Assembly (NCBI RefSeq): GCF_036046055.1
Contig: NZ_CP107939.1
Location: 8,432,001 to 8,496,000, forward strand
DNA: 64,000 nucleotides
DNA from: Nocardia sp. NBC_00403
GTDB taxonomy: Bacteria > Actinomycetota > Actinomycetes > Mycobacteriales > Mycobacteriaceae
Direction: 5' to 3'
Positions within the stretch are counted from its first letter, which is position 1. The number at the start of each line of letters is the position of its first letter. This document shows, piece after piece, positions 43,048 through 52,800 of this stretch. The position numbers were made by a program, and so were the translations under genes. Under the pieces are notes generated by a model, which saw only the letters and a list, made by a program, of their open reading frames with translations, was not told the DNA's origin and ran no database searches.

Positions 43048-43130
43048 CTGAATCGGGCCCGACTCCACCTGAATCGGGCCCAGCTCCGTCCGAACGGCTG
43101 GCCCAGCCTCAGCCGAGTCGGGCCCAGCCG
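43048..43130. repeat. Three short direct repeats after the exporter
   Basis: CTGAATCGGGCCCGACTCC at 43048-43066, CTGAATCGGGCCCAGCTCC at 43069-43087 and CCGAGTCGGGCCCAGCCG at 43113-43130 are close copies around a GGGCCC core. They fill the gap between the convergent exporter and TerD genes and may act as a bidirectional transcription barrier, or may simply be expanded sequence. Confidence 0.5.
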
Positions 43131-43137
43131 CGCTGAA

Positions 43138-43713
43138 TCAGATATGGACGCCGTAGTCGCGCGCGATTCCGGCGAGCCCGGACGCGTAACCCTGACCGAT
43201 GGCACGGAACTTCCACTCGTTGCCGTACCGGTACAGCTCACCGAACACCATCGCGGTCTCGGTGGAGGCGTCCTCGGTCAGGTCGTAGCGGGCCAGTTCG
43301 GCGCCGGTGTTCTGGTCCACGACCCGGATGAACGCATTGCGGATCTGCCCGAAGGACTGGCCACGCGCGTCGGCGTCATGGATCGAAACGGGGAAGAAGA
43401 TGTTGGTGATGGTCGGCGGTGTCGCAGCCAGGTCGACAACGATCGTCTCGTCGTCGCCCTCGCCCTCACCGGTGAGGTTGTCACCGGTGTGTTCGATGGT
43501 GCCCTCGGGCGAGCGGAGGTTGTTGTAGAAAATGAAATGCTGATCCGACAGCACTTTCAGGCTCGGCCCGGTGGCGAGCGCGCTCGCATCGAGGTCGTAG
43601 TCGGCCCCGGTGGTGGTGCGGACGTCCCAGCCGAGCCCGACCGTCACCTTGGTGAGGTTCGGTGCCTGCTTGGACAGCGAAACATTTCCGCCTTTGGCCA
43701 ATGTGACGCTCAT
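43138..43713 (-). CDS. TerD-family calcium-binding stress protein
   Basis: A 191-residue protein of the tellurium-resistance TerD family. It opens MSVTLAKGGNVSLSKQAPNLTKVTVGLGWD. Its acidic segments include DYDLDASAL and the signature DNLTGEGEGDDETIVVDL with aspartates for calcium, then FGQIRNAFIRVVD and LYRYGNEWKFRAIGQGY. The size is standard for TerD. These cytoplasmic proteins take part in envelope-associated stress responses; their exact action is unknown. It stands as a single gene here, convergent with the exporter, with no terB/terC beside it, as is common for lone TerD paralogues in actinomycetes. Confidence 0.93.
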   Translation of the reverse strand: MSVTLAKGGNVSLSKQAPNLTKVTVGLGWDVRTTTGADYDLDASALATGPSLKVLSDQHFIFYNNLRSPEGTIEHTGDNLTGEGEGDDETIVVDLAATPPTITNIFFPVSIHDADARGQSFGQIRNAFIRVVDQNTGAELARYDLTEDASTETAMVFGELYRYGNEWKFRAIGQGYASGLAGIARDYGVHI

Positions 43714-43788
43714 GATCCCCTTCCGCTCGGCGCGTTCGCGCCGCCTTTCTCCACGATTATGACTCGGTACCAGAAGTGCTGCGTGGGT

Positions 43789-44274
43789 TCAGTTCTGGTT
43801 TTCCGCCCAGGCGCGCAACGTTGTCACGCGGCCTTCCAGCGCACGTAACTCGGTCGCGTCGAGCACCTTACGCTGGATGCCGTCGGCCACCTCGAATGCC
43901 GACTGCCGATGATCGTCGATCACCTCGACGTCGATCCGAACCGCCACATAATCGGGCGCGCCGGGCAGGTCCTCAGGGATCACCTGCGCCTTGCCCCGCG
44001 CACACAATGCGACGTCGCCACCCCCGAGAATCAGCAGCGCGACATCGGCGCGCTCCCGCAGCCGGGCCAGCGAACCGCGATCGGATTTCAGGCTGAGCAG
44101 GATGCGTCGGTCACCGGCACGGACCGGCCAGGACACCGGAATCGCGTGCGGCGCCGGGTCGGTGGTGACGAGTACCGCGATCGTTTCCTGCGGCCATTCG
44201 GGCAACACGTCCAGCACGGGGTGATCATCGGTCGAGTGGTCTTGACGTTGCGCAGGGCTCGCTCCGGCTGCCAT
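43789..44274 (-). CDS. Pyridoxamine-phosphate-oxidase-fold (PPOX class) protein
   Basis: A 161-residue split-barrel protein of the PPOX/F420-or-flavin-binding group. PHAIPVSWPVRAGDRRILLSL and KSDRGSLARLRERADVALLIL correspond to the fold's strands and its binding loop. A C-terminal helix (SAFEVADGIQRKVLDATELRALEGRVTTLRAWAENQ) follows. The start at 44274 (MAAGASPAQ) has GAGGTGA upstream; GTG 44298 is an alternative. The cofactor (FMN, F420 or haem) cannot be told. It is a stand-alone gene next to TerD on the same strand. Confidence 0.7.
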   Translation of the reverse strand: MAAGASPAQRQDHSTDDHPVLDVLPEWPQETIAVLVTTDPAPHAIPVSWPVRAGDRRILLSLKSDRGSLARLRERADVALLILGGGDVALCARGKAQVIPEDLPGAPDYVAVRIDVEVIDDHRQSAFEVADGIQRKVLDATELRALEGRVTTLRAWAENQN

Positions 44275-44394
44275 CTTCGTCACCTCATGGATCGTCACGC
44301 GCGACGGGCTGTGCCGCGCTGATAGCAGTCTAAGGTGCTGTGCCCCTTGTCCGCTGGCCCTGCCACCTTTGTCCGAACTGCTTTCAGCCGACTA

Positions 44395-44859
44395 TTAGAC
44401 CGAGGTCAGGACAGCCTTGGCTGAGTCGAGGAGTGCGCAAGCCCAGTCGCGTGCCATGTCCTCGAGGCGAACTTCGGACGACGCGTCGTGGCGCGCATGC
44501 TCACCCACTTGGGTCGCGCCGCACCAACGGAACTTCTCCGCGATGATCTCGCCGCCGCGGTTGAACGTGTCACCGTAGACGGAATCACCGAGACCGAACA
44601 CGGCGAAGCGCAGTCCGCTCAGATCGGGACTGCGCGCATCGAGGGCGTCGATGAGAGGTTCCGCTCCGGTCGGCAGATCGCCGTCACCGTAGGTGGAGCA
44701 CACCAGGACGTGGAAATCCCGAACGTCGAGATCGTCGACATCGAAATCGAACATGTCGTACACCGAGGCATCGTGGGCGGCAGCCATGACGTCCGCGATG
44801 CTGTCGGCGGCGGTCTCCGCCGTACCCATCTCGGATCCGAACAGAATGACAACGCGCAC
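44395..44859 (-). CDS. Flavodoxin-like protein
   Basis: A 154-residue flavodoxin-fold protein. The FMN phosphate loop is GSEMGTAETAADSI (about residues 8-21), the second loop is CSTYGDGDLPTG (about 54-65), and the third is FGLGDSVYGDTFN (about 88-100). It most resembles short MioC-type flavodoxins. It would carry electrons in place of iron-sulfur ferredoxin. An excellent iron box (15 of 19) lies 24 bases before its start, so it is probably induced when iron is short, the classic use of flavodoxin. The ATG at 44859 begins MRVVILFGSEMG, which leaves no room for an earlier start. Confidence 0.9.
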   Translation of the reverse strand: MRVVILFGSEMGTAETAADSIADVMAAAHDASVYDMFDFDVDDLDVRDFHVLVCSTYGDGDLPTGAEPLIDALDARSPDLSGLRFAVFGLGDSVYGDTFNRGGEIIAEKFRWCGATQVGEHARHDASSEVRLEDMARDWACALLDSAKAVLTSV

Positions 44860-44882
44860 CGGGATCGCCCCTCTCCGCAGGA

Positions 44883-44901
44883 TATGGTGAGGCTATCCTA
44901 A
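44883..44901 (-). promoter_or_regulatory. IdeR/DtxR-type iron box before the flavodoxin gene
   Basis: TATGGTGAGGCTATCCTAA agrees with TTAGGTTAGGCTAACCTAA at 15 of 19 positions. It lies 24 bases before the flavodoxin ATG, where a bound repressor would cover the promoter. Confidence 0.75.
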
Positions 44902-45380
44902 CTCAGTCGACCGGCTGTTAGGCGGCGCAATGGCATCGACAGGGCAGTGTGTTCGGATTGACGGCAGGTCGCCATGGATGCATCATTTTCTAGCAACGCC
45001 CTGTTCATCTGGGGCTTCTCCCTTTTTCGCCGGCCGATGATTGTCCGGCCAAGCGTGCTGTTCCCGTTCGCGCTCGCCTCGACTCACCGTGCGCACGCCA
45101 CAGCACTTCCCACGACGCCATGGCGTCCCGCCGTAAGAGAGGTGAGAACGAATGGTTTACCGATCGTCTGGATATCGTGCCGTCAATACGTTTCTCCTCC
45201 GCTACGGCACTGTCCCCAATTTCTGAATGCGGCCGCATCGGACGCGGTACCCCTGTCGACGTTCCCGCGTCGGCGGGCCGACCGCTCGGGTGATGCACCC
45301 GGTTCGATGCGGCAGCCGGCGAAGTCCCGACGCGCGGCGTCTGCGGACCTTTCGATATGCGGACAGATGTGGAGACAGAA
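44902..45380. other. Region between flavodoxin and Stealth genes
   Basis: About 480 bases between divergent genes. It begins with the iron-box promoter of the flavodoxin. The rest holds frames without family features or good starts. It presumably also contains the promoter of the plus-strand Stealth gene. Confidence 0.5.
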
Positions 45381-46844
45381 ATGGTGGATATGGGGGCAGT
45401 GGATCCAAGGGCCGTGGAGATGGTGCTCCGGCCGACGGCCGGGAATCTGATCGTATCGACGACGCTGATCGACGACCTGGGTTATCTGCGAGCGGAACTC
45501 GCGGCAGCAGAGGTGCCGTTCCTGCTCGTGCGCGACTGCGGACATCGGCTCGTGCTCGCCGCCGACGCGGCACACCGAGCGATGCTGCAGCGTGTGATCG
45601 CGACCGCGATCACCTCGGGTTTCGCCTGTAAGGAAGTGCAGCACAACGTATTACGGCTCGGCCGCGACGCGGACCCGGCACACCACGTCGAGCTGGAGTT
45701 GTGGCAGTACCACGGCGACACCGTCGAATGCCCGCGACCGAACGCCTTGACGCGCATGGTTTTCGACCTCGCCGATGTCGAGCAAACCACGGTGCGCCTG
45801 TTCGAACGCGGCTGGCCGACGCTGGTGGACATGTTCGCACCGCAGCCGACCGATGTCGCCTTCGATATCGACATCGTCTTCTCCTGGGTGGACGGCTCCG
45901 ACCCGGAGTTCCGCGCCCGCCGCGCAGGCATGCTCGCGCAGGTCGTCGTCGGTGAAGGCGACGACGCCGACGCGCGCATCCGGCAGATCGACGAACTGAA
46001 ATACGCACTGCGGTCGGTGGATAAGAACGCGCCGTGGATCCGGCGCATCTTCATCGCGACCGATTCCGCGGTGCCGGACTGGCTCGGCGCGCACCCGAAG
46101 GTGACTGTCGTGCGTGCGGTCGACCACTTCAGCGACACCAGTGGGCTGCCGACCTTCAATTCCCATGCGGTGGAATGCCAGTTGCAGCACATCGAGGGGC
46201 TCAGCGAGCACTTCTTGTACTCCAACGACGACATGTTCTTCGCCCGGCCGGTGCGCCCATCGATGTTCTTCACCCCGGCCGGGGTGAGCCGGTTCATCGA
46301 GGCCGACACCAGGATCGGCCCCGGCCGAAACAACGAGCGCCGCAGCGGTTTCGAGAATGCGGCGCGGGTGAACCGCGAGTTGCTCGCCGCGCGGTTCGGC
46401 CATGTCATCACTCGGCATCTCGAGCACACGCCGGTGCCGTTGCGCCGCAGCGTGCTCCTCGAAATGGAGGACGAATTCTCGGGGGATTTCGCGCGGACCC
46501 GGACGAGCCGATTCCGGTCTGCTACCGATATTTCGGTGACCAACTCGCTTTATCACTACTACGCGTTGTTCTCCGGACGCGCGGTGCCGCAAGAGTCCGC
46601 GCGGATGCGCTACGTCGACACCACGAGCCGGACCGGGCTCACACTGCTCGACGGACTCGCCGCGCATCGCGATGTCGACTTCTTCTGCCTCAACGACGGG
46701 AGCTTCCCCGAGATTACCGAAGCCGAACGGGTCCGCGCGGTCTCGGAATTCCTGTCCGGCTATTTCCCCGACCGGGCGCCGTGGGAGCGCGTCAGTGCAC
46801 CGCCTCGTCATCAGATTTCGGAGTCTGCGCCTGGCGCCGCATAA
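45381..46844 (+). CDS. Stealth-family sugar-phosphate transferase (CpsY-like)
   Basis: A 487-residue Stealth protein, a family that transfers hexose-1-phosphate to build phosphodiester-linked capsule-like polysaccharides. Conserved region 1 is [16 protein letters not shown] (about 163-178), region 2 is [28 protein letters not shown], region 3 is [29 protein letters not shown], and region 4 follows near the end. About 150 residues before region 1 form an extra N-terminal domain. The start at 45381 follows GGAG; ATG 45357 is possible. It is convergent with the Rv0805-like phosphodiesterase and the two overlap by 53 bases at their ends; in mycobacteria cpsY (Rv0806c) and Rv0805 are likewise neighbours. 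Confidence 0.88.
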   Translation: MVDMGAVDPRAVEMVLRPTAGNLIVSTTLIDDLGYLRAELAAAEVPFLLVRDCGHRLVLAADAAHRAMLQRVIATAITSGFACKEVQHNVLRLGRDADPAHHVELELWQYHGDTVECPRPNALTRMVFDLADVEQTTVRLFERGWPTLVDMFAPQPTDVAFDIDIVFSWVDGSDPEFRARRAGMLAQVVVGEGDDADARIRQIDELKYALRSVDKNAPWIRRIFIATDSAVPDWLGAHPKVTVVRAVDHFSDTSGLPTFNSHAVECQLQHIEGLSEHFLYSNDDMFFARPVRPSMFFTPAGVSRFIEADTRIGPGRNNERRSGFENAARVNRELLAARFGHVITRHLEHTPVPLRRSVLLEMEDEFSGDFARTRTSRFRSATDISVTNSLYHYYALFSGRAVPQESARMRYVDTTSRTGLTLLDGLAAHRDVDFFCLNDGSFPEITEAERVRAVSEFLSGYFPDRAPWERVSAPPRHQISESAPGAA

Positions 46845-47739
46845 CCCTTGGAATGCGGGTCGCGGGCGGGATCACGATGCCCTCGTCCGCCAGCGTGCGC
46901 GCGGCTTCCTCGGGCGTCGACGGGGTCCCGACGGTAGGTCCTCGATCGATGGGGACCACCGAATGGACCACCGTGTCGGGGTAGACGTGGACATAGTTGA
47001 ACGACTGCGCCCCGTCGCGACCACGCAACCCGCCCTCCGCGACCCCGAGATCCTGGCTATAGCAGGTCGCCGACGCCACCGATACCGGGATGCCCGCGAA
47101 TGTCGCGCTCGTCGAAAAATGCAAATGCCCGGCCAGAATGGCGCGCACATCGCTGCCGTCGAGCACATCGGCGAGCCTGCGCTGATCACGCAGCTCCACG
47201 GTGACGGCCAGGTCGATGACGCATGGCACCGGTGGATGATGCATCGCCAGAATCGTGCCGAACGGGGCCGGCTCGGCGAGCACCGACCGCAACCAGGCCA
47301 GTTGGTCGTCGGTGATCTCGCCGTAGTGGTGGCCGGGCACCGACGTGTCGAGGGCGACGATGCGCAAACCGTCGACCATGTGCACTCGGTCGAGCGGCGC
47401 AGTGGACTCCCGCTCCCCGAGCAATCGCCGGCGCAGCGCTCCCCGATCGTCGTGATTGCCGGTCACCCAGACGATGGGCGCGTGCAATCGTCGCGCGAAC
47501 GGCTCGACCAGCGCGCGCAATTTGTCGTAGGCGGCGGGCTCACCCTGGTCGGTGAGATCACCGGTGAACACCAGCGCGGTCGGCCGGATATGACTGGCAG
47601 CGGCCTGGTCGAGCAGCTGGCGTAACCGCTGCTCAGCGTCGACGGCACCGTACAGTTCGCCGTCGCCTGCGATCAGATGGGTATCGCTGAAATGGAACAA
47701 CACGTGATTCGGCCGCGGGTGCTCCGCGACTCTGCTCAT
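46792..47739 (-). CDS. Rv0805-like metallophosphoesterase (cyclic-nucleotide phosphodiesterase)
   Basis: A 315-residue binuclear metallophosphoesterase close to mycobacterial Rv0805, which hydrolyses 2',3'- and 3',5'-cyclic nucleotides. The metal ligands are all visible: D-x-H in [24 protein letters not shown], the histidine in AMHHPP, and GHLHFS. The stretches [12 protein letters not shown] and [13 protein letters not shown] are almost unchanged from Rv0805. The start at 47739 ([11 protein letters not shown]) fits that homology; the longer frame to 47880 is not conserved. Its 3' end overlaps the Stealth gene tail. The protein is cytoplasmic or cell-envelope-associated, as no signal sequence is seen. 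Confidence 0.92.
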   Translation of the reverse strand: MSRVAEHPRPNHVLFHFSDTHLIAGDGELYGAVDAEQRLRQLLDQAAASHIRPTALVFTGDLTDQGEPAAYDKLRALVEPFARRLHAPIVWVTGNHDDRGALRRRLLGERESTAPLDRVHMVDGLRIVALDTSVPGHHYGEITDDQLAWLRSVLAEPAPFGTILAMHHPPVPCVIDLAVTVELRDQRRLADVLDGSDVRAILAGHLHFSTSATFAGIPVSVASATCYSQDLGVAEGGLRGRDGAQSFNYVHVYPDTVVHSVVPIDRGPTVGTPSTPEEAARTLADEGIVIPPATRIPRVMRRQAQTPKSDDEAVH

Positions 47740-47889
47740 GGGCACCGGACCGAACGTCCTCCCCGGCGGTTTTCCCGCCATTGGCTTCGGGTTCCACCGC
47801 CAGGATAGCGAAGGCCCACTGACGGGTTTCCCGACGCACGGTGACGACATGCTTGCGGGGAGGTGTGGGTTCGGTGACAAAACTGCCGA

Positions 47890-48759
47890 TCAGAAGCGAC
47901 GTGCGTCGGCCTGGGGCATCGAGGTCATCGGGGAGATCTCGACACCGCTGCCGTACGTCCAGTCGTGGATGACGGTCGCTTCGCCCGTGTACAGACCGGC
48001 GTGGCCGCCGGCGTAGCACGACAACGGGTCGCCTGGTTCCAGTTCATCGACCGATATCGGGGTGCCCGAACCGAGTTGTTCGTAGCTGGTGCGATGCACC
48101 GCTGTGCCCGCTCGGTCATAGAACCACTGCGCCAACCCCGAGCAGTCGAAGGCATCCGGGCCCGCGCCGCCGGCGTGCTGCGACTCGAGCTCGGAGCGCG
48201 CGAGGTCGACGGCGAGCTCATCGATGGTTCGCGGCGTCGCGACCCGAGGGAGCGCAGGAGGCCTGCTGCCGGGAACATCTGTCAGGAACGGGAATTCGAC
48301 GCCCGGCACACCAGCGATCAGGGGCTGCACCGCGGCGGGAAGGTCGGAGAGGAACGGGAGTCCGACTCCAGGAATCACGCTGGGCCCGACTCCAGGAATC
48401 ACACGGAGCCCGACTGCACGAATCACCCGGGGATCGTCGACACCGAGTGCACTTGGGGAAGTGAGCGACTCGAGTCCGGCAGCGTCGATGACACTCTGCG
48501 GCTCGGCCCCCGGAATAACGGTGAGCGGCGCGAATTCGAAGCCCGGAACCTCGGTGCGGCCCGGCAACTCGCCGCCGAGCGCATCCATCGGAATCGAGAT
48601 GCCGTTCGGGACTTCGATGGCGCCAGAGCCGGGAATCGGAACCGGTTGAGCCGCCGCGGGTGCGGCGGTCAACACCAGACAGCCGATACCCGCGGCGGCT
48701 GTGGCAACAGTCCAGCCGGCTGCCGCGTGCGAACGTTTTCGATGAACAGAAATCTTCAT
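47890..48759 (-). CDS. Secreted NlpC/P60 peptidoglycan endopeptidase
   Basis: A 289-residue exported cell-wall hydrolase. A signal peptide covers about residues 1-37 (basic start, hydrophobic core, ending AAAQ). Residues 40-170 are Pro/Gly/Val-rich with repeated VIPGVG-type units, probably a flexible spacer. The C-terminal NlpC/P60 domain has the catalytic cysteine in DAFDCSGLAQWFYDRAG, the histidine in GGHAGLYTGEATVIHDW, and RTSYEQLGSGTPI between them. It would cut peptide stems in peptidoglycan. The segment GDPLSCYAGGHAGLY is shorter than the usual GDLVFF-HVGIY form. GGAGG precedes the ATG at 48759. Direct repeats about 150 bases upstream may bind an OmpR-type regulator. Confidence 0.88.
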   Translation of the reverse strand: MKISVHRKRSHAAAGWTVATAAAGIGCLVLTAAPAAAQPVPIPGSGAIEVPNGISIPMDALGGELPGRTEVPGFEFAPLTVIPGAEPQSVIDAAGLESLTSPSALGVDDPRVIRAVGLRVIPGVGPSVIPGVGLPFLSDLPAAVQPLIAGVPGVEFPFLTDVPGSRPPALPRVATPRTIDELAVDLARSELESQHAGGAGPDAFDCSGLAQWFYDRAGTAVHRTSYEQLGSGTPISVDELEPGDPLSCYAGGHAGLYTGEATVIHDWTYGSGVEISPMTSMPQADARRF

Positions 48760-48911
48760 ACGGTCCTCCGATGCTCACATCGAGGCCCAGATGGTCGAAC
48801 ACGGACTCCATCAAGGCCTCGAAAGGATTTCGAAACACATGTATAGAAAGTCCAGCGGATCCAAGTGAAATCTTGCGGCATAGCTCGCCGATTGCGGTAT
48901 CGACACACCGA

Positions 48912-48934
48912 ATAACTATAACGAAACAATAACG
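48912..48934. promoter_or_regulatory. Direct repeats of ATAAC(G) upstream of the NlpC/P60 gene
   Basis: ATAACT at 48912-48917, ATAACG at 48918-48923 and ATAACG at 48929-48934 form a tandem set, the last two spaced 11 bases apart, one helical turn. OmpR-family response regulators such as MtrA bind sites of this design, and MtrA controls wall hydrolases in actinobacteria. The match to any named consensus was not tested. Confidence 0.35.
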
Positions 48935-49144
48935 AGCGTTAGAAAACGTGGTTATCTCACAACAAGTCCCGTTCACATAAAGGCCAAAATCACTAACTAC
49001 CTGCGAGGTTACCGCGAATCGAAGACGGCGCGGCTCGGTCGGATTCGGTTCGACACATGGGTGAACCCACTGTATTTCACGCTGTCGACGACCGATCTCG
49101 TTGACCGTCAACCCGATCAGGCAGCCCTGCGGCCGAACCACAGC
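48935..49144. other. Remainder of NlpC/P60-mazG gap
   Basis: With the upstream leader (48760-48911) this makes a 385-base non-coding stretch between two minus-strand genes. It is AT-richer than its surroundings. I see the regulatory repeats described separately and no gene or named riboswitch. Confidence 0.5.
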
Positions 49145-49864
49145 CTAATCCGCAGCGGGCCAATGCTTCCGCCAGTCCGAGACCGATAGCGCAGCCCGTT
49201 CGCCACGGCTCGCTTCGGCGGCATCCTCGGCGGCGCGAATCTCGGCTGCGAACGCGAGAGTCGCCTTGCGGAGCCGTTCTTCGGCGCTACCGGGGCCGCC
49301 CAGCCGCACCGTGCGAAGGGCATCCGGAACGAGGTCGTCCGGTAGGCCGGCCTTGGCGCTGCGCTCGCAAACCTTTTCGGCGAGGGCGAGGGCGGGCTGC
49401 GCCATGGCGATGCCGTCCAGGCAGGAACGCCGGGACTTTTCACTGGACTTGCGCTCTTCCCACGCTTTTTCCTGGGCCGCGATCTTCTCGGCGACCGTCG
49501 CACCGGGGTCGATGGGCGCATCGACGAGGTGCGGGCTGCGATTGACGAGCTTGGCGACCAACGCCGCCGCGACATCGTCGACCGTGAATTCCCCTGCGGC
49601 CTCGGCGATCCGGGAGTGGAACAGCACCTGCAGCAACAGATCGCCGAGTTCCTCCTTGATGGTTTCGACGTCGTTGTGCTGGATGGCGTCGAGGAGTTCG
49701 TAGGTTTCCTCGAGCAGGTAGGGACGCAACGAGTCGTGGGTCTGGGTGACCTCCCACCCGCCGAAGTTCCAGAGCCGGTCCATCACCTCCACCGCCTCGG
49801 CCAATCCCTCGGCGAGCCTGGCCGTGTCGGAGGCGGTGCCCTCCGATGCCGAGGAGCCGGTCAT
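49145..49864 (-). CDS. mazG: MazG nucleoside triphosphate pyrophosphohydrolase
   Basis: A 239-residue all-alpha NTP pyrophosphatase that removes damaged or non-canonical nucleoside triphosphates. The magnesium-binding E-E-x-x-E is in [12 protein letters not shown], followed by [17 protein letters not shown], the second acidic motif. [19 protein letters not shown] marks the end of the first domain. A second, less complete helical half follows. It overlaps mfd by four bases (ATGA), so translation is coupled, as in the mycobacterial mfd-mazG pair. It is shorter than Mtb MazG (Rv1021), which has an extra N-terminal part. Confidence 0.92.
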   Translation of the reverse strand: MTGSSASEGTASDTARLAEGLAEAVEVMDRLWNFGGWEVTQTHDSLRPYLLEETYELLDAIQHNDVETIKEELGDLLLQVLFHSRIAEAAGEFTVDDVAAALVAKLVNRSPHLVDAPIDPGATVAEKIAAQEKAWEERKSSEKSRRSCLDGIAMAQPALALAEKVCERSAKAGLPDDLVPDALRTVRLGGPGSAEERLRKATLAFAAEIRAAEDAAEASRGERAALSVSDWRKHWPAAD

Positions 49865-52800
49865 CGCGACGCCGAAACCTCGGTGGCGACGGTGAGATCG
49901 ACCGCGCCCTGTGCTTTTCCGTCCAACGCCAGCAGCAAGTCGGCGACGAACTGCAGCAGCACCACGTCACGGACCCGCTCGGCGCCGACACTGTCCTCGA
50001 CCCTCGGCAGCGGCAGCTGGACCACGCCGCTGGCGGCCCGGTAGCCCGCGCTGGGGTAGATGCGCTTGAGACGCATCTGCTTGGAGTCCGGCAGGCTCAG
50101 CGGCGCAACCTTGAGAGTGGTTCCGGTGACCGCGATTTCGGTGACGCCGTATTCGCGGGCCAGCAGGCGCAGCTTGGCCACCGAGATCAACCGGCCGACC
50201 TCGACCGGCAGCGGGCCGTAGCGGTCGACGAGTTCCTCCACCACCAGGGCCAGGGCCGGATCGTCCTGGGCGGCCGCGAGCTTGCGATAGGCCTCCAAGC
50301 GGAGGCGATCGCTGGCGATGTAGTCGGGCGGGATATGCGCGTCGACCGGGAGATCGATGCGCACCTCCTTGATCTCCTCGGTGGTGATCGGCTTGCCGTC
50401 CGCGGCGGCGCGGTAGGCCTCCACGGCCTCGCCGACCAGGCGCACGTACAGATCGAAGCCGACGCCCGCGACATGACCGGACTGTTCGGCACCGAGCACG
50501 TTTCCTGCGCCACGGATTTCGAGGTCCTTCATGGCCACGGCCATGCCCGCGCCCAGATCGGAGTTCTGCGCGATGGTGGCGAGACGGTCGTAGGCCGTTT
50601 CGGTGAGCGGCTTCTCCGGCGGATACAGGAAGTAGGCATAGCCGCGCTCACGGCTGCGCCCGACCCGGCCGCGCAGCTGGTGCAACTGCGAAAGGCCGAG
50701 GGAGTCGCCGCGTTCCACGATCAGCGTGTTCGCATTGGAGATGTCGAGCCCCGTCTCGATGATCGTGGTGCAGACCAGCACGTCGAATTCTCGCTCCCAG
50801 AAACCCTGCACGGTCCCTTCCAGCGCGTCCTCGTTCATCTGACCGTGCGCGACCGCGACCCTGGCCTCCGGCACCAGATCGCGAATCCGCTTGGCGGCCT
50901 TGTCGATCGAGGACACCCGGTTGTGCACATAGAAGACCTGGCCGTCGCGCAGCAGCTCGCGGCGGATGGCGGCGGTGACCTGCTTGTCGTTGTACCCGCC
51001 GACATAGGTGAGCACCGGATGGCGCTCCTCGGGCGGAGTGAGGATGGTGGACATCTCGCGAATGCCCGCCAGGCTCATCTCCAGCGTGCGCGGAATCGGC
51101 GTCGCGGACATGGTCAGCACATCGACGTGGGTGCGCAGCGCTTTGATGTGCTCCTTGTGCTCGACACCGAAACGCTGCTCCTCGTCGACGACGACCAGGC
51201 CGAGGTCCTTCCAGCGCACGCCGGTCTGCAGTAATCGGTGCGTGCCGACCACAATGTCGACACTGCCGTCGGCCAGGCCCTCCAGCACCGCCCGCGACTC
51301 GGCCGGATCGGTGAAACGCGACAGCCCCTTCACCGTGACGGGGAAGCCGGCGACGCGTTCGGCGAAGGTCTGCAGATGTTGTTGTGCGAGCAGCGTTGTC
51401 GGGACCAGAACCGCGACCTGCTTACCGTCCTGAACTGCCTTGAACGCGGCGCGCACCGCGATCTCGGTCTTGCCATAGCCGACGTCGCCGCACACCACGC
51501 GGTCCATCGGGACCGGCTTCTCCATATCGGCCTTCACCTCGGAGATGGCGGTCATCTGGTCGACGGTCTCGGTGAAGGCGAACGCGTCCTCCATCTCCTT
51601 CTGCCACGGGCTGTCGGACGCGAACGCATGCCCGGGCGCGGCCTGTCGTGCCGCGTACAACTGCACCAGTTCACCGGCGATCTCGCGAACGGCCTTACGC
51701 GCCTTGCGTTTCGTATTCGCCCAGTCGGAGCCGCCGAGCTTGGACAGGCTCGGCATCTCCCCACCGACGTAGCGGGAGAGCTGATCGAGGGATTCCATCG
51801 GCACGAACAGCCGGTCGCCCGGCTGGCCCCGCTTGCCGGGTGCGTATTCGATGACCAGGTACTCGCGGCGCGCCCCGCCGACGGTCCGCTCGATCATCTC
51901 CACGAACCGGCCGATGCCGTGCTGGTCGTGCACCACCATGTCGCCCGCGTTCAGCGCAAGCGGGTCGACCTGGTTGCGCCGCTTGGCGGGTAGTCGCTTG
52001 CCTTCGCCCGGTGCAGTGACCCGGTTGCCGGTGAGATCCGATTCGGCGACGACAACCAATCCGGCGTCGTCGAGCACCATCCCGTCGTGCAGCGAACCGC
52101 ACAGCACTCCGACCACGCCCGCGGTCGGTTCGGCACCCGCCGCCAGCGCCGCGGCGGGCACCTCGGCGTCGCCGAGTCGCTCCAGAATGCGTTGCGCCGT
52201 ACCGTGTCCGGCGACGACAACCACGGCACGGCCACCGGTCGCCACGTGCGCACGCATCGACGCGAAGATCGTCGCGACCAGTTCGTCGGAACCGCGCGCC
52301 GCGGGACCGGCCAGCACCGGCAACACAACCTCGGCGGGATCGCCGGAGGTGAGCGGGCTCAGGCTCCACCAGGGCAGTCCCTGCGCGTTCGCGCTGTCGT
52401 GGATTTCCGGCAGCGCACGGTAGCCCGATGCGGCGAGGTCGAGACCATGTGCGCCCAGCGGCGCGTCGCTGCCGAACGAGGCCGCGGTCCAGGAGGCTTC
52501 GAGAAATTCCTCGCCGGTGCGCACCAGATCGGCTGCGCGAGTGCGGATCTTCTCCGGATCACACAGCAGCAGATGGGTTCCGTCCGGCAGCACCTCGGTG
52601 AGCAGCCGCAGCTCGCCGGGCTGCAGCACCGGAAGCAGTGCTTCCATGCCCTCGACCGGGATGCCCTCGGCCAGCTTCTCCAGCATCTCGACCAGCGCGG
52701 CATCGGCCGCGTTCTCGACGGCGACCTCGGCGGCGCGATCCCGGACCGCCGCGGTCAGCAGCAGTTCGCGACACGGCGGCGCGACGACGAGGTCCACCTC

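Noticed and set aside
41811..43136. Plus-strand 441-codon frame overlapping the MATE gene
   Set aside because: It is an Arg/Pro/Ala-rich shadow of the MATE gene, whose membrane helices and family motifs are clear in its own frame.
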